From: an uncultured Rhodospirillales bacterium
GTDB taxonomy: Bacteria; Pseudomonadota; Alphaproteobacteria; Acetobacterales; Acetobacteraceae
Assembly (NCBI GenBank): GCA_903928045.1
Contig: CAIYPH010000109.1
Span: 1 to 23,238, forward strand
Length of the DNA: 23,238 nucleotides
Direction of reading: 5' to 3'
Under the pieces are notes generated by a model. It saw nothing but the letters and a program-made list of their open reading frames with translations, was not told where the DNA came from and made no database searches. The position numbers were made by a program, and so were the translations under genes. Below are positions 15,403 through 22,884 of this stretch, in pieces; position 1 is the stretch's first letter, and every line of letters begins with the position of its first letter.

Positions 15403-17183
15403 CGACGGCCGGCCGCATCCGGCTCCTCCCCGAGGCGACCGTCAACCGGATCGCCGCCGGCGAAGTCATCGAACGCCCCGCCGCCGCCGCCCGTGAACTC
15501 GTTGAAAACGCGCTCGATGCCGGGGCGACCCGCATCGCGGTAACCATCGAGGCCGGCGGGGTCGACCGCATCGAGGTCGCCGATGACGGCTTCGGCATGA
15601 GCGCCGAGGAGCTCACGCTCGCCATCCAGCGCCACGCCACCTCCAAGCTCGCCGACGACCAGCTCGTCCGCATCGCCACTCTCGGCTTCCGCGGCGAGGC
15701 CCTGCCCTCCATCGGCGCCGCCGCCCGCCTCGCCATCACCAGCCGCCCCGCGGGCGCTGACCACGCCGCCACCATCACCGTCGAAGGCGGCCTGATCACG
15801 CCCGCCGCCCCCGCCGCCGGCGCCGGCGGCACCCGCGTCGTCGTGCGGGACCTGTTCTTCGCCACCCCCGCGCGCCGCAAATTCCTCAAATCCGTCCGCA
15901 GCGAGGCCGACGCGGTCGAGATCGCCATCCGCCGCCTGGCGCTGGCCGCCCCGAACGTCGCCTTCCGCTTCGAATCGGACGGGCGAACCGCCTTCGACCT
16001 CCCGGCCCAGCCGCTCGAAGCCCGCGTCGCCGCCCTGCTCGGCCCCGAGGCCGCCGGTGCCCTGCTGCCGGTCGATGCCACCCGCGGCCTCATGCGCCTC
16101 ACCGGCTTCGCCTGCGCCCCCGCCATCACCCGCGCTACCGCCGCGGCGCAAACCCTGGTCGTCAATGGCCGCCCCGTCGCCGATCCGCTGCTCCGCGTCG
16201 CCGTCCGCGTCGCCTACCGCGACGTCATCGCCCATGGCCGCCACGCCGTCGTCGCCCTGTTCCTCGACCTGCCGCCGGAAGAACTCGACGTGAACGTCCA
16301 CCCCGCCAAGGCCGAGGTCCGCTTCCGCGACGCCGACGGCGTGCGCGCTTTGGTGATCGGCGGCCTCGGCCGCGCGTTGTCCGGTGGCGCCGGCACCGGC
16401 ACGGCGTCCATCGAGCCCATCCGCTTCCAGTCCCGCCCCTCGCCGGGCGGCCACCGCCCCCCGATGCAGTTCGCCGCCCCCCGTCCCGCCGGCATGGCCG
16501 AGGCCGGCCTCCCGCTGGACCTCGCCCCCTCCGCCCGCCAACTCCCCCCGCCCGACCGTTTCCACGGCCCCTTCACCGCCGAGGCGCCGGACCGCGCCGC
16601 CTTCCCCCTCGGCGCCCCCGTCGCTCAGGTGCTCGACACCTACATCATCGCCGTCGCCGCCGATGGCGGCCTGGTCCTGGTCGATCAGCACGCCGCGCAT
16701 GAGCGCCTCACCCAGGAAGCCCTGCGCACCCAGATGCTCGAAGGCGGCGCCCGCGCCCAGCCCCTCCTGCTGCCCGCCGTGGTCGACCTCCGCCCGGCCG
16801 ACGTCGCCCGCCTGCTCGAACGCGCCGAGGATCTCGCTCGCCTCGGCCTAGAAATCGAGGCCTTCGGCCCCGGCGCCATCCTGGTCCGCGCCCTCCCAGC
16901 CGCCCTCGGCGCCCCCGAACCCGCCCCCCTCCTGCGCGACATCGCCGACGAACTTGCCGAGCAGGACGAAACCACCGCGCTCGACGCCCGCATCGATGCG
17001 GTGATCGCCCGCATGGCCTGCCACGGCTCCATCCGCGCCGGCCGCCGCCTCGCCGGCCCCGAGATGGACGCCCTGCTCCGCCAGATGGAAGCCACCCCCC
17101 GCGCCGCCACCTGCAGCCACGGCCGCCCCACCTTCCTCAAGCTCAGCAGGGCCGAATTGGAGCGCATGTTCGGGCGGCGGTGA
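15399..17183 (+). CDS. mutL: DNA mismatch repair protein MutL with endonuclease motif
   Basis: A 594-aa MutL. N-terminal GHKL ATPase: E33 in RELVENALDAG, the DDGFGM motif (62-67), FRGEALPSI (97-105) and the GTRVVVRDLF motif. A Pro/Ala-rich linker at about 330-400 is followed by the C-terminal dimerisation domain. The metal-dependent nicking motif DQHAX2EX4E is complete at 429-440 (D429, H431, E435, E440), with the supporting ACH (540-542) and CSHGRP (572-577) motifs. It should therefore act as the strand-nicking enzyme, as in bacteria without MutH. Start: the GTG at 15399 overlaps the pgi stop; the upstream in-frame extension is pgi in another frame. Third positions are extremely C-rich, more so than in neighbouring genes. 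Confidence 0.96.
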   Translation: MTTAGRIRLLPEATVNRIAAGEVIERPAAAARELVENALDAGATRIAVTIEAGGVDRIEVADDGFGMSAEELTLAIQRHATSKLADDQLVRIATLGFRGEALPSIGAAARLAITSRPAGADHAATITVEGGLITPAAPAAGAGGTRVVVRDLFFATPARRKFLKSVRSEADAVEIAIRRLALAAPNVAFRFESDGRTAFDLPAQPLEARVAALLGPEAAGALLPVDATRGLMRLTGFACAPAITRATAAAQTLVVNGRPVADPLLRVAVRVAYRDVIAHGRHAVVALFLDLPPEELDVNVHPAKAEVRFRDADGVRALVIGGLGRALSGGAGTGTASIEPIRFQSRPSPGGHRPPMQFAAPRPAGMAEAGLPLDLAPSARQLPPPDRFHGPFTAEAPDRAAFPLGAPVAQVLDTYIIAVAADGGLVLVDQHAAHERLTQEALRTQMLEGGARAQPLLLPAVVDLRPADVARLLERAEDLARLGLEIEAFGPGAILVRALPAALGAPEPAPLLRDIADELAEQDETTALDARIDAVIARMACHGSIRAGRRLAGPEMDALLRQMEATPRAATCSHGRPTFLKLSRAELERMFGRR

Positions 17184-17282
17184 GCGGCGGCGTCGAACAC
17201 CCCACGGGATGGGCCGGAGGGTTGGAAAGTTATGCCGCCAACGCTGCGGCAAAGAGGGAATTCCACTCCCACGCGCCGGGTC

Positions 17283-17336
17283 GCAGAGCACAATCGTGCA
17301 AACTCTGCCTCCCACCGAAAACGCGGTTGAACCGCG
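17283..17336 (+). other. Stem-loops between mutL and the small orphan
   Basis: GCAGA (17283-17287) pairs with TCTGC (17304-17308); nested within, GCAC (17288-17291) pairs with GTGC (17296-17299) around an AATC loop. A second palindrome, CGCGGTT/AACCGCG, sits at 17322-17336. There is no T-tract after either, so they are not clear terminators. They lie 45-100 bases before the orphan ATG and could be a leader structure or part of a mutL 3' end. Confidence 0.3.
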
Positions 17337-17380
17337 CCGGAAACGCATGAAACATCCAGGCGAAACCAGGGAGTTTCGCC

Positions 17381-17587
17381 ATGTTCCAGTCCATCGTGAT
17401 CGATGTCGCCGGCGTTTTCGCTGGCGTCGCCATCGCCCTGCCGGACCGATTTCGCTTCCGTGCCGTCGACCCTCGCCTTGACGATCTCGACGCCACCGAG
17501 TGGCCAAGTGTCGCCGAATTGAGGCGTGTCGCCAACGCCATGATGGTCCGCAACGGGCACGTGCCCCGCGCCGCGGCATGCGGCTGA
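17381..17587 (+). CDS. Small hypothetical protein (68 aa)
   Basis: A 68-aa frame with a good ribosome site (AGGGAG, 17368-17373, 7 bases before the ATG). It starts with a hydrophobic stretch (FQSIVIDVAGVFAGVAIAL) and then has the segment FRAVDPRLDDLDATEWPS, followed by ELRRVANAM. The Val-Asp-Pro-Arg-Leu-Asp-x-Leu-Asp ... Trp-Pro-Ser pattern looks like a conserved family; I recall similar short proteins, often in several copies, in Acetobacteraceae genomes, but cannot verify this. No catalytic motif. The gene is alone in a gap of about 500 bases between mutL and the sulfonate-type cluster. Function unknown. Confidence 0.6.
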   Translation: MFQSIVIDVAGVFAGVAIALPDRFRFRAVDPRLDDLDATEWPSVAELRRVANAMMVRNGHVPRAAACG

Positions 17588-17626
17588 CCGTCGCGCGGTA
17601 ACACCTATTCGTGAAGTAAGTTTTCG

Positions 17627-17655
17627 TTGATTAAAACCTATTTATCTACTAGAGA
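17627..17655 (+). promoter_or_regulatory. Possible promoter of the sulfonate-type cluster
   Basis: The stretch 17600-17670 is markedly AT-rich. TTGATT (17627-17632) and TAGAGA (17650-17655) are 17 bases apart; the -10 is poor. The transcript would have a leader of about 40 bases with GGAG (17692-17695) before the permease ATG. It is the only promoter-like place before the cluster, in which all genes are tightly spaced. Confidence 0.3.
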
Positions 17656-17703
17656 AATATGCATTATACCGCCCGCCTTCACGAGCGCCATGGAGTATCG
17701 GAT

Positions 17704-18546
17704 ATGAGCGGTTCAGCCGACGCGGTCACGCCTTCTGAGCTGGCCGGGTCACGCATTTCAAGCACCCGGCCGCGGCGCTGGGCGGTTGATATCGTCCGCC
17801 TCCGGCGTTTCGCCTCCCCGATCGCGCTGGTTCTCCTGTGGCAGGCGGCCTCGATGGGCGGATTGATTTCACCCCGCACTTTGGCGGCCCCCTCGGCCGT
17901 CCTGGCGGCAACCTGGAACCTCACGCTCTCCGGCGAACTGGGCCACCACTTGGGCATCTCGCTCGCCCGCGCTGCGGTCGGCCTCGCGATCGGCGTCTCG
18001 CTCGGTACCGCGCTCGCACTGCTGTCCGGCCTGTCCCGGCGTGGCGAAGACATCGTCGACGCGCCGATCCAGATGATCCGCACCCTGCCCTTCCTCGGCC
18101 TGGTGCCGCTCTTCATCCTGTGGTTCGGCATCGGCGAGCCCCCCAAAATCGCGCTGATCGCGCTTGGCACCACATTCCCGATCTACCTCAACCTGTTCGC
18201 CGGCATTCGCGGCGTGGACGTCAAACTCGTCGAGGCCGCCCGCGTCTTCGGGCTCGATCGCCGCGCGCAGATCCGCCACGTCATCCTCCCCGCCGCCCTG
18301 CCTTCCGGCCTGGTCGGCCTGCGCTACGCGCTCGGCGTCGCCTGGCTCAGCCTGGTGATTGCCGAACAGATCAACGCCAGCGCCGGCATCGGCTACCTCA
18401 TCAATGACGCGCGGGACTTCCTGCGCACCGACATCATCGTGGTCGGACTGCTGGTCTACGCCCTGCTCGGCCTGCTGGTGGATGCGCTCGTGCGCGGACT
18501 GGAACGCCGTGCCCTCGCCTGGCGCCCGGCGCTACTGAGGAGCTGA
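17704..18546 (+). CDS. ssuC: ABC transporter permease, sulfonate/taurine type (SsuC-like)
   Basis: A 280-aa inner-membrane permease of the SsuC/TauC/NrtB family. About six membrane helices are spread over residues 38-270. The EAA loop that docks the ATPase reads EAARVFGLDRRAQIRHVILP, followed by PSGLVGLRYALG, as is usual for the family. ATG at 17704 is preferred over an in-frame ATG at 17659 because GGAG sits 8 bases before it. The N-terminus (about 1-35) is polar and cytoplasmic. First gene of a six-gene unit that also has the ATPase, binding protein and a luciferase-type monooxygenase. The substrate could be alkanesulfonates, taurine or another sulfur source; the neighbouring flavoenzymes favour an organosulfur compound. 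Confidence 0.85.
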   Translation: MSGSADAVTPSELAGSRISSTRPRRWAVDIVRLRRFASPIALVLLWQAASMGGLISPRTLAAPSAVLAATWNLTLSGELGHHLGISLARAAVGLAIGVSLGTALALLSGLSRRGEDIVDAPIQMIRTLPFLGLVPLFILWFGIGEPPKIALIALGTTFPIYLNLFAGIRGVDVKLVEAARVFGLDRRAQIRHVILPAALPSGLVGLRYALGVAWLSLVIAEQINASAGIGYLINDARDFLRTDIIVVGLLVYALLGLLVDALVRGLERRALAWRPALLRS

Positions 18547-18550
18547 TGCC

Positions 18551-19282
18551 ATGCCCCCCCCTCCCCGCGTCGGCGTTCGCGTCGGCAGCCTCACCCGCCG
18601 CTTCGCCGCCAACACCGTGCTCGATGGTCTCGACCTCGCCATCCCGCCCGGCCAGTTCGTCGCCCTCCTCGGCCGCTCCGGCTCGGGCAAGACCACACTA
18701 CTGCGCACGCTGGCCGGACTCGATCCAATCCCGGCAGATGCCATCGTGGAAGTGCCCCGGCCAACCGCCGTCGTCTTCCAGGAGCCCCGGCTGCTGCCAT
18801 GGAAACCGGTATGGCGCAACGTCGCCCTCGGCCTCGCCGGTGGCCACGAGCGGGAGCGTGCCCAGGCCGCCCTGCGCGAAGTCGGGCTTGACCGCCATCT
18901 CGATGCCTGGCCGACCACCCTCTCCGGCGGCGAAGCCCAACGCGTCGCCCTCGCCCGCGCTTTGGTGCGCGAGCCGCAATTGCTGCTGCTCGATGAGCCC
19001 TTCGCCGCGCTCGACGCACTCACCCGCATCCGCATGCACGGGCTGGTGATCGATCTCTGGCGCGCCCACGCGCCCACCACCCTGCTGGTCACTCATGACG
19101 TCGATGAGGCGCTGCTCCTGGCCGATCGCGCTTTGGTGCTGTCGCATGGCCGCATCGCCGCGGACATCACCATTCGGCTGCCGCGCCCCCGCAGCCATGG
19201 CCACCCCGACTTCGCCGCGTTGCGCGCCCGCCTGCTCGCCGAACTCGGTGTCACCATCCCCACCCCCGCTGAGGCCGCCTGA
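18551..19282 (+). CDS. ssuB: ABC transporter ATP-binding protein (SsuB-like)
   Basis: A 243-aa nucleotide-binding subunit. Walker A is GRSGSGKTT at 41-49, the Q-loop FQEPRLLPW at 76-84, signature LSGGEAQ at 124-130, Walker B LLLLDEP with E149, and the switch histidine H182 (VTHDVDEA). The FQEPRLLPW stretch is typical of the nitrate/sulfonate/taurine group. It starts 4 bases after the permease stop, with GAGGAG (18537-18542) 8 bases before the ATG. The stop shares one base with the next start (TGATG at 19280-19284). It powers uptake with the permease and binding protein of the same unit. Confidence 0.9.
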   Translation: MPPPPRVGVRVGSLTRRFAANTVLDGLDLAIPPGQFVALLGRSGSGKTTLLRTLAGLDPIPADAIVEVPRPTAVVFQEPRLLPWKPVWRNVALGLAGGHERERAQAALREVGLDRHLDAWPTTLSGGEAQRVALARALVREPQLLLLDEPFAALDALTRIRMHGLVIDLWRAHAPTTLLVTHDVDEALLLADRALVLSHGRIAADITIRLPRPRSHGHPDFAALRARLLAELGVTIPTPAEAA

Positions 19283-20451
19283 TGAACGTCGCCCTGGCCA
19301 GCAGCCCCGTGCGCGCCGCCGCGCTGCTGGGCGCGCAATTCGCCGCCACCGCCGCCGAGCATGACCGCACCGGCCAGTTCCCCCGCCGGAACCTCGCGCC
19401 CCTGCATGCGCAGGGCCTGCTCAGCCTCACCGTGACGCGCCGCTTCGGCGGCGCCGAGGCCGGGCTCGCGCAATCCGTCGCGGTCATCACCGCCATCGCC
19501 CGCGGCGAACCCGCCACCGCCCTGGTGCTCGCCATGCAGACGCTGCACCACGCCGGCCTCGCCCGCGGACGCCCCTGGCCGGGCGCGACCTATGAGCGTG
19601 TGGCCCGCGGCGCAGTCGCGAACGGCGAGTTGATCAACGCGCTGCGCGTCGAGCCGGAGTTGGGCACCCCCGCCCGCGGTGGCATGCCCGCCACCATCGC
19701 GCGGCGCACGCAAGGTGGCTGGCGGGTCAGCGGGCGCAAGACCTTCTGCACCGGCATCCCGGTGCTCACCTGGCTCAATGTCTGGCTGCGCACCGACGAG
19801 GCGGCCCCGCGCGTCGGCTTCGTGCTGGTGCCGGCCATTGCGGCTGGCATCACGGTCGAGCCGACCTGGGATCAGGCGGGCATGCGCGCCACCGAAAGTC
19901 ATGATGTGGTGTTCGACGAGGTCTTCGTGCCCGATGACCACGCGGTCGATCTGCGCGAGCCCGCCGCTTGGACCGGCCCCGATCCGCAGACCGGCGCCTG
20001 GAACGCCTGCCTCGTCAGTGCGGTCTATCACGGCATCGCCCTCGCCGCGCGGGACTGGCTGGCGGGCTGGCTACATGCGCGGGTGCCGAGCAACCTCGGC
20101 GCGCCGCTGGCCACCGTGCCGCGCATCCAGACCGAGTTCGGCGCCATCGACGGCCTTCTGCGCCTCGATGCCCGCCTGCTCAACGCCGCCGCCGAAGCGG
20201 TGGACGCCGACCCCGCGTCGCTGCCGCCCACCGAGGCCGGGCTGCTCAAACAGCGCCTCACCAACAACGCCATCGAGGCCGTGCAGCGCGCCCTCGCACT
20301 CACCGGCAACGCCGGGCTCGCGCGGCGCAACCCGCTGGAGCGCCATCTGCGGGACGTGCTGTGCGGCCGCATCCACACCCCGCAGGACGATTCCGTTTTC
20401 CTCGCCGCCGGCCGTGACAGGCTGGCCAATTTCGCCGGAGCCGTATCATGA
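19282..20451 (+). CDS. Acyl-CoA dehydrogenase-fold flavoprotein, DszC/SfnB-like
   Basis: A 389-aa flavoprotein with the acyl-CoA dehydrogenase fold: helical N-terminal domain (about 10-115), central beta domain with GGWRVSGRKTFCTG (about 149-162) and WDQAGMRATESHDVVFDEVFVP (split about 195-216), and a C-terminal helical domain. The C-terminal segment RNPLERHLRDVLCGRIH (about 349-365) fits the DszC/SfnB subgroup, which is FMN-dependent and oxidises sulfur or nitrogen compounds rather than acyl-CoA. Placed between ABC genes and a luciferase-type monooxygenase, it probably takes part in sulfur-source breakdown. Start overlaps the ATPase stop by one base, with GAGG 7 bases upstream; its stop overlaps the binding protein start (ATGA). 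No flavin reductase is nearby; it would need one from elsewhere. Confidence 0.82.
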   Translation: MNVALASSPVRAAALLGAQFAATAAEHDRTGQFPRRNLAPLHAQGLLSLTVTRRFGGAEAGLAQSVAVITAIARGEPATALVLAMQTLHHAGLARGRPWPGATYERVARGAVANGELINALRVEPELGTPARGGMPATIARRTQGGWRVSGRKTFCTGIPVLTWLNVWLRTDEAAPRVGFVLVPAIAAGITVEPTWDQAGMRATESHDVVFDEVFVPDDHAVDLREPAAWTGPDPQTGAWNACLVSAVYHGIALAARDWLAGWLHARVPSNLGAPLATVPRIQTEFGAIDGLLRLDARLLNAAAEAVDADPASLPPTEAGLLKQRLTNNAIEAVQRALALTGNAGLARRNPLERHLRDVLCGRIHTPQDDSVFLAAGRDRLANFAGAVS

Positions 20452-21383
20452 CCTTGTCCCGCCGCTCACTCCTCGCCGCTCCCGCCGTGATGCTCGCCAG
20501 CCGCGCCCATGCCGACTCCGTTCTGCGCATTGGCGACCAGCGCGGCGGTGTCCAGGCCCTGATGAAAGCCGCCGGGGTCCTCGATGGCCTGTCCTATCGC
20601 CTCGAATGGAGCCAGTTCGCCGCCGCCGCGCCGCTGCTGGAGGCGGTGAATGCGAATGCGGTGGATACCGCCTTCGCCGGCGATGCGCCGGTGACCTTCG
20701 CGCTCGCCTCCGGCATCGAGGCCCGCATCGTCGCCGCCGTGCGCGGCACCGGCGCCAGCACGGCGATCGTGGTGCCCGATGCCTCGCCGATCCGCAGCGT
20801 CGCGGATCTCCGGGGCAAGCGCATCGGCACCAATCGCGGCTCCATCGGCCATGCGCTGGTGCTGGCAGTGGCGGAGCGCCAGGGCTGGCCGAGCGATGCC
20901 ATCCAGATCGCCAACCTCCTGCCCGCCGACGCCAAGGCTGCCCTGGCCAGCGGCGCGGTGGCCGCCTGGTCGACCTGGAACACCTACGTCTCCCAGGCCG
21001 TACTCACCGACAATGCGCGAGTGGTCGTCGATGGGCGGGACGGGCTGCTGACCGGGCTCTCCTTCCAGATCGCCCGTACCGACGCCATCGCCGCCAAGCG
21101 CCCGATTTTGCTCGACTATATCGGCCGGGTCACCAAGGCACGGCGGTGGGCGCTGGCCAACCGGGAGGCCTATGCCCGCGCCCTGACGGCCGAGATCAAC
21201 GTCACCGAGGCGATCGCGCTGCATGCCTTCAACACCGACCTCTCCGCCGCGGTTCCGATCGACCGCGCGGTGATCGCCGATGAACAGCGCACCGCCGACC
21301 GCTACCTCGCCGCCCGCGTCATCCCCGCCCGGCTCGATGCCGCCGCCGCCTTCGACGCGCAGTTCAACCCCGCCCTCGCCTGA
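20448..21383 (+). CDS. ssuA: ABC transporter substrate-binding protein (SsuA-like)
   Basis: A 311-aa periplasmic protein of the SsuA/TauA/NMT1 family. Signal peptide at 1-22, cleaved after SRAHA; it begins with SRRSLLAA, close to the twin-arginine consensus, so Tat export is possible. The mature part has the family pattern: RIGDQRGG, a DTAFAGDAPVTFALASG block and the DLRGKRIGTNRGSIGH block that forms the ligand pocket. ATG overlaps the previous stop (ATGA at 20448-20451), with GGAG 7 bases upstream. Placement after the dehydrogenase-like gene, rather than first in the unit, is unlike E. coli ssuEADCB. Sulfonate or sulfate-ester binding is inferred from the neighbours. Confidence 0.85.
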   Translation: MTLSRRSLLAAPAVMLASRAHADSVLRIGDQRGGVQALMKAAGVLDGLSYRLEWSQFAAAAPLLEAVNANAVDTAFAGDAPVTFALASGIEARIVAAVRGTGASTAIVVPDASPIRSVADLRGKRIGTNRGSIGHALVLAVAERQGWPSDAIQIANLLPADAKAALASGAVAAWSTWNTYVSQAVLTDNARVVVDGRDGLLTGLSFQIARTDAIAAKRPILLDYIGRVTKARRWALANREAYARALTAEINVTEAIALHAFNTDLSAAVPIDRAVIADEQRTADRYLAARVIPARLDAAAAFDAQFNPALA

Positions 21384-21398
21384 CCGGAGAACCGCACC

Positions 21399-21605
21399 AT
21401 GCCTCACACCACTCCCCCGGCGCCCACTCAGCCCCGCTGGTACGACTATCTCTCCTGGGGCGAGTTGCCGATTTGCGATCCGGTCTATGGCGTCATCGGC
21501 CCATCCGAGCAGCCCGAAACACCGGCTGCTCCGCGCCATGACCCGCTGACAGGCCTCCTCTCATGGATCCGCGCGCTCATTGCCCCGCGCCCGCACCTGT
21601 CCTGA
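21399..21605 (+). CDS. Small hypothetical protein within the sulfonate-type cluster (68 aa)
   Basis: A 68-aa frame with a clear GGAGA ribosome site about 8 bases before the ATG. It lies 15 bases after the binding-protein gene and 31 bases before the monooxygenase. The sequence has a Pro-rich start, an aromatic core WYDYLSWGELPICDP and a YGVIGP turn, and a C-terminal amphipathic stretch LTGLLSWIRALIAP. One cysteine (C26). No signal peptide and no family I recognise. Its exact fit in the operon and good start signal make it likely to be translated. A partner or stabiliser of the monooxygenase is one possibility, but that is speculation. Confidence 0.6.
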   Translation: MPHTTPPAPTQPRWYDYLSWGELPICDPVYGVIGPSEQPETPAAPRHDPLTGLLSWIRALIAPRPHLS

Positions 21606-21636
21606 TCCTCCCCCCATTCACCCGCAGGAGACCCCA

Positions 21637-22728
21637 ATGCCCGTCGAATTCATCGGCTTTGTCGGCAACCACAATTCCTCCGAAATCATCCCCCGCAAAG
21701 GCCCCATCCTCGATGGCACCTACATCGAGGCCGTCGCCAAGGCGCATGAGTTCGGCGGCTTCGATCGCGTGCTGACCGCCTTCCACTCCTCCACCCCCGA
21801 CGCACTGCAGGTGAGCCAGCACATCCTCGCGGTGACCAAGACCCTCGGCACCCTGATCGCCCAGCGCCCGGGCTTCACCGCCCCCACCGTGCTGGCCCGC
21901 CAGTTCGCCACTTTGCATGAGCTGTACGGCCAGCGCGTGTCCTTCAACGTCATCACCGGCGGCGACCACGCCGAACTCGTGCATGACGGCAATACCGTCG
22001 CCGACAAGGACGAGCGCTACGTCCGCACGTCAGAGGCGCTGGACATCATCCGTGCCGAATGGACCGCGGAGAAGCCGTTCGACTACCACGGCCGCTTCTA
22101 TCAGGTCGAAGGCGGGTTCTCCGCGATAAAGCCGAGCACGCCGATCGACATCTTCATCGCCGGCGCCTCGGATGCCGCCATCGAGGTCGCCGGCCGTCAC
22201 GCCGATGTGTTTGCGCTGTGGGGCGAGACCTACGAGCAGGTGCGCGGCCAGATCGCCCGCGTCCGCGCCGCTGCCGCGCAGAACGGCCGCGCCGCGCCGC
22301 GCATCTCGCTCTCGCTGCGCCCCATCCTCGCCGAGACTGAGGATTCCGCCTGGGCCCGCGCCGAGGACATCCTCGCCACCGCCCGCCGTCTCGCCCCGCA
22401 AACCGGCTTCGGCACCAACGCCGGCCCGCCCAACGAGGGCTCGCGCCGCCTCCTCGCCGCCGCCGCCCTGGGTACCCGGCTCGATAAGCGGCTATGGACC
22501 GCGCTGTCCCAGTTCACCGGCGCGAAGGGCAACTCCACTTCGCTGGTCGGCACCCCCGACCAGGTCGCCGAGGCGATGCTCGACTACTACGATCTCGGCG
22601 TGGACATCTTCCTCATCCGCGGCTTCGACCCGCTGGCCGACACGGTGGCCTATGGGCGGGACCTGCTGCCCCGCGTGCACGCTTTGGTGGCCGAGCGCGA
22701 TCGGCTGGGCGGGCGGCGGGCGGCGTAG
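21637..22728 (+). CDS. LLM-class FMN-dependent monooxygenase, SsuD-like
   Basis: A 363-aa bacterial-luciferase-fold enzyme using reduced FMN and oxygen. Family landmarks: FNVITGGDHAEL (about 104-115), DERYVRTSE, and the flavin-phosphate region FIAGASDAAIEVA followed by ALWGE. The layout resembles alkanesulfonate monooxygenase SsuD (381 aa). However, where I recall C54, R226, H228 and R297 in E. coli SsuD, this protein seems to have Thr, Ser, Arg and a non-Arg residue, so a different sulfur (or other) substrate is plausible; I therefore give no symbol. Start: ATG at 21637 with AGGAG (21626-21630) 6 bases before it; the longer frame from 21580 overlaps the small upstream gene. Last gene of the unit, followed by a repeat and terminator. 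No SsuE-type reductase is present. Confidence 0.85.
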   Translation: MPVEFIGFVGNHNSSEIIPRKGPILDGTYIEAVAKAHEFGGFDRVLTAFHSSTPDALQVSQHILAVTKTLGTLIAQRPGFTAPTVLARQFATLHELYGQRVSFNVITGGDHAELVHDGNTVADKDERYVRTSEALDIIRAEWTAEKPFDYHGRFYQVEGGFSAIKPSTPIDIFIAGASDAAIEVAGRHADVFALWGETYEQVRGQIARVRAAAAQNGRAAPRISLSLRPILAETEDSAWARAEDILATARRLAPQTGFGTNAGPPNEGSRRLLAAAALGTRLDKRLWTALSQFTGAKGNSTSLVGTPDQVAEAMLDYYDLGVDIFLIRGFDPLADTVAYGRDLLPRVHALVAERDRLGGRRAA

Positions 22729-22747
22729 CGCCGAGGTTTACGGAAGC

Positions 22748-22867
22748 AAGCGCTTCTTTTTGAAAAAAGAAGCAAAAACATTCTATCCGTTTGGGTCGGT
22801 GCGTCCCCGGAGGGCTCCGGGCCAACGATAAACGTTTTTTGCCCTTTTTTTCAAAAGAGGAGCGCTT
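22748..22867. repeat. 120-bp imperfect palindromic repeat element
   Basis: The left arm (from AAGCGCTTC at 22748 to about 22795) and the complement of the right arm (from AAGCGCTCC at 22867 back to about 22824) align for about 45 bases with few mismatches and small gaps. Both read AAGCGCT, a T-run, GAAAAAA, a short block, GCAAAAA, then TATC and GTT. The centre holds a perfect CCCGGAG/CTCCGGG hairpin (22806-22821). A second small hairpin, GCTTCTTTTT/AAAAAGAAGC with a GA loop, lies in the left arm (22752-22773). The structure suggests a REP- or MITE-like element. I recall similar A/T-run palindromes dispersed in Acetobacteraceae genomes, but cannot verify it here. Confidence 0.7.
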
Positions 22868-22884
22868 CCTGAGTCTCACCGGGC

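Noticed and set aside
15210..16700. 496-aa Gly/Ala-rich antisense frame over mutL (PE-PGRS-like look)
   Set aside because: Its glycine richness is simply the complement of C-rich mutL codons.
22613..22879. Minus-strand 88-aa frame with Lys/Phe-rich segments over the palindromic repeat
   Set aside because: The odd composition comes from the A/T runs of the repeat; not a protein-like sequence.
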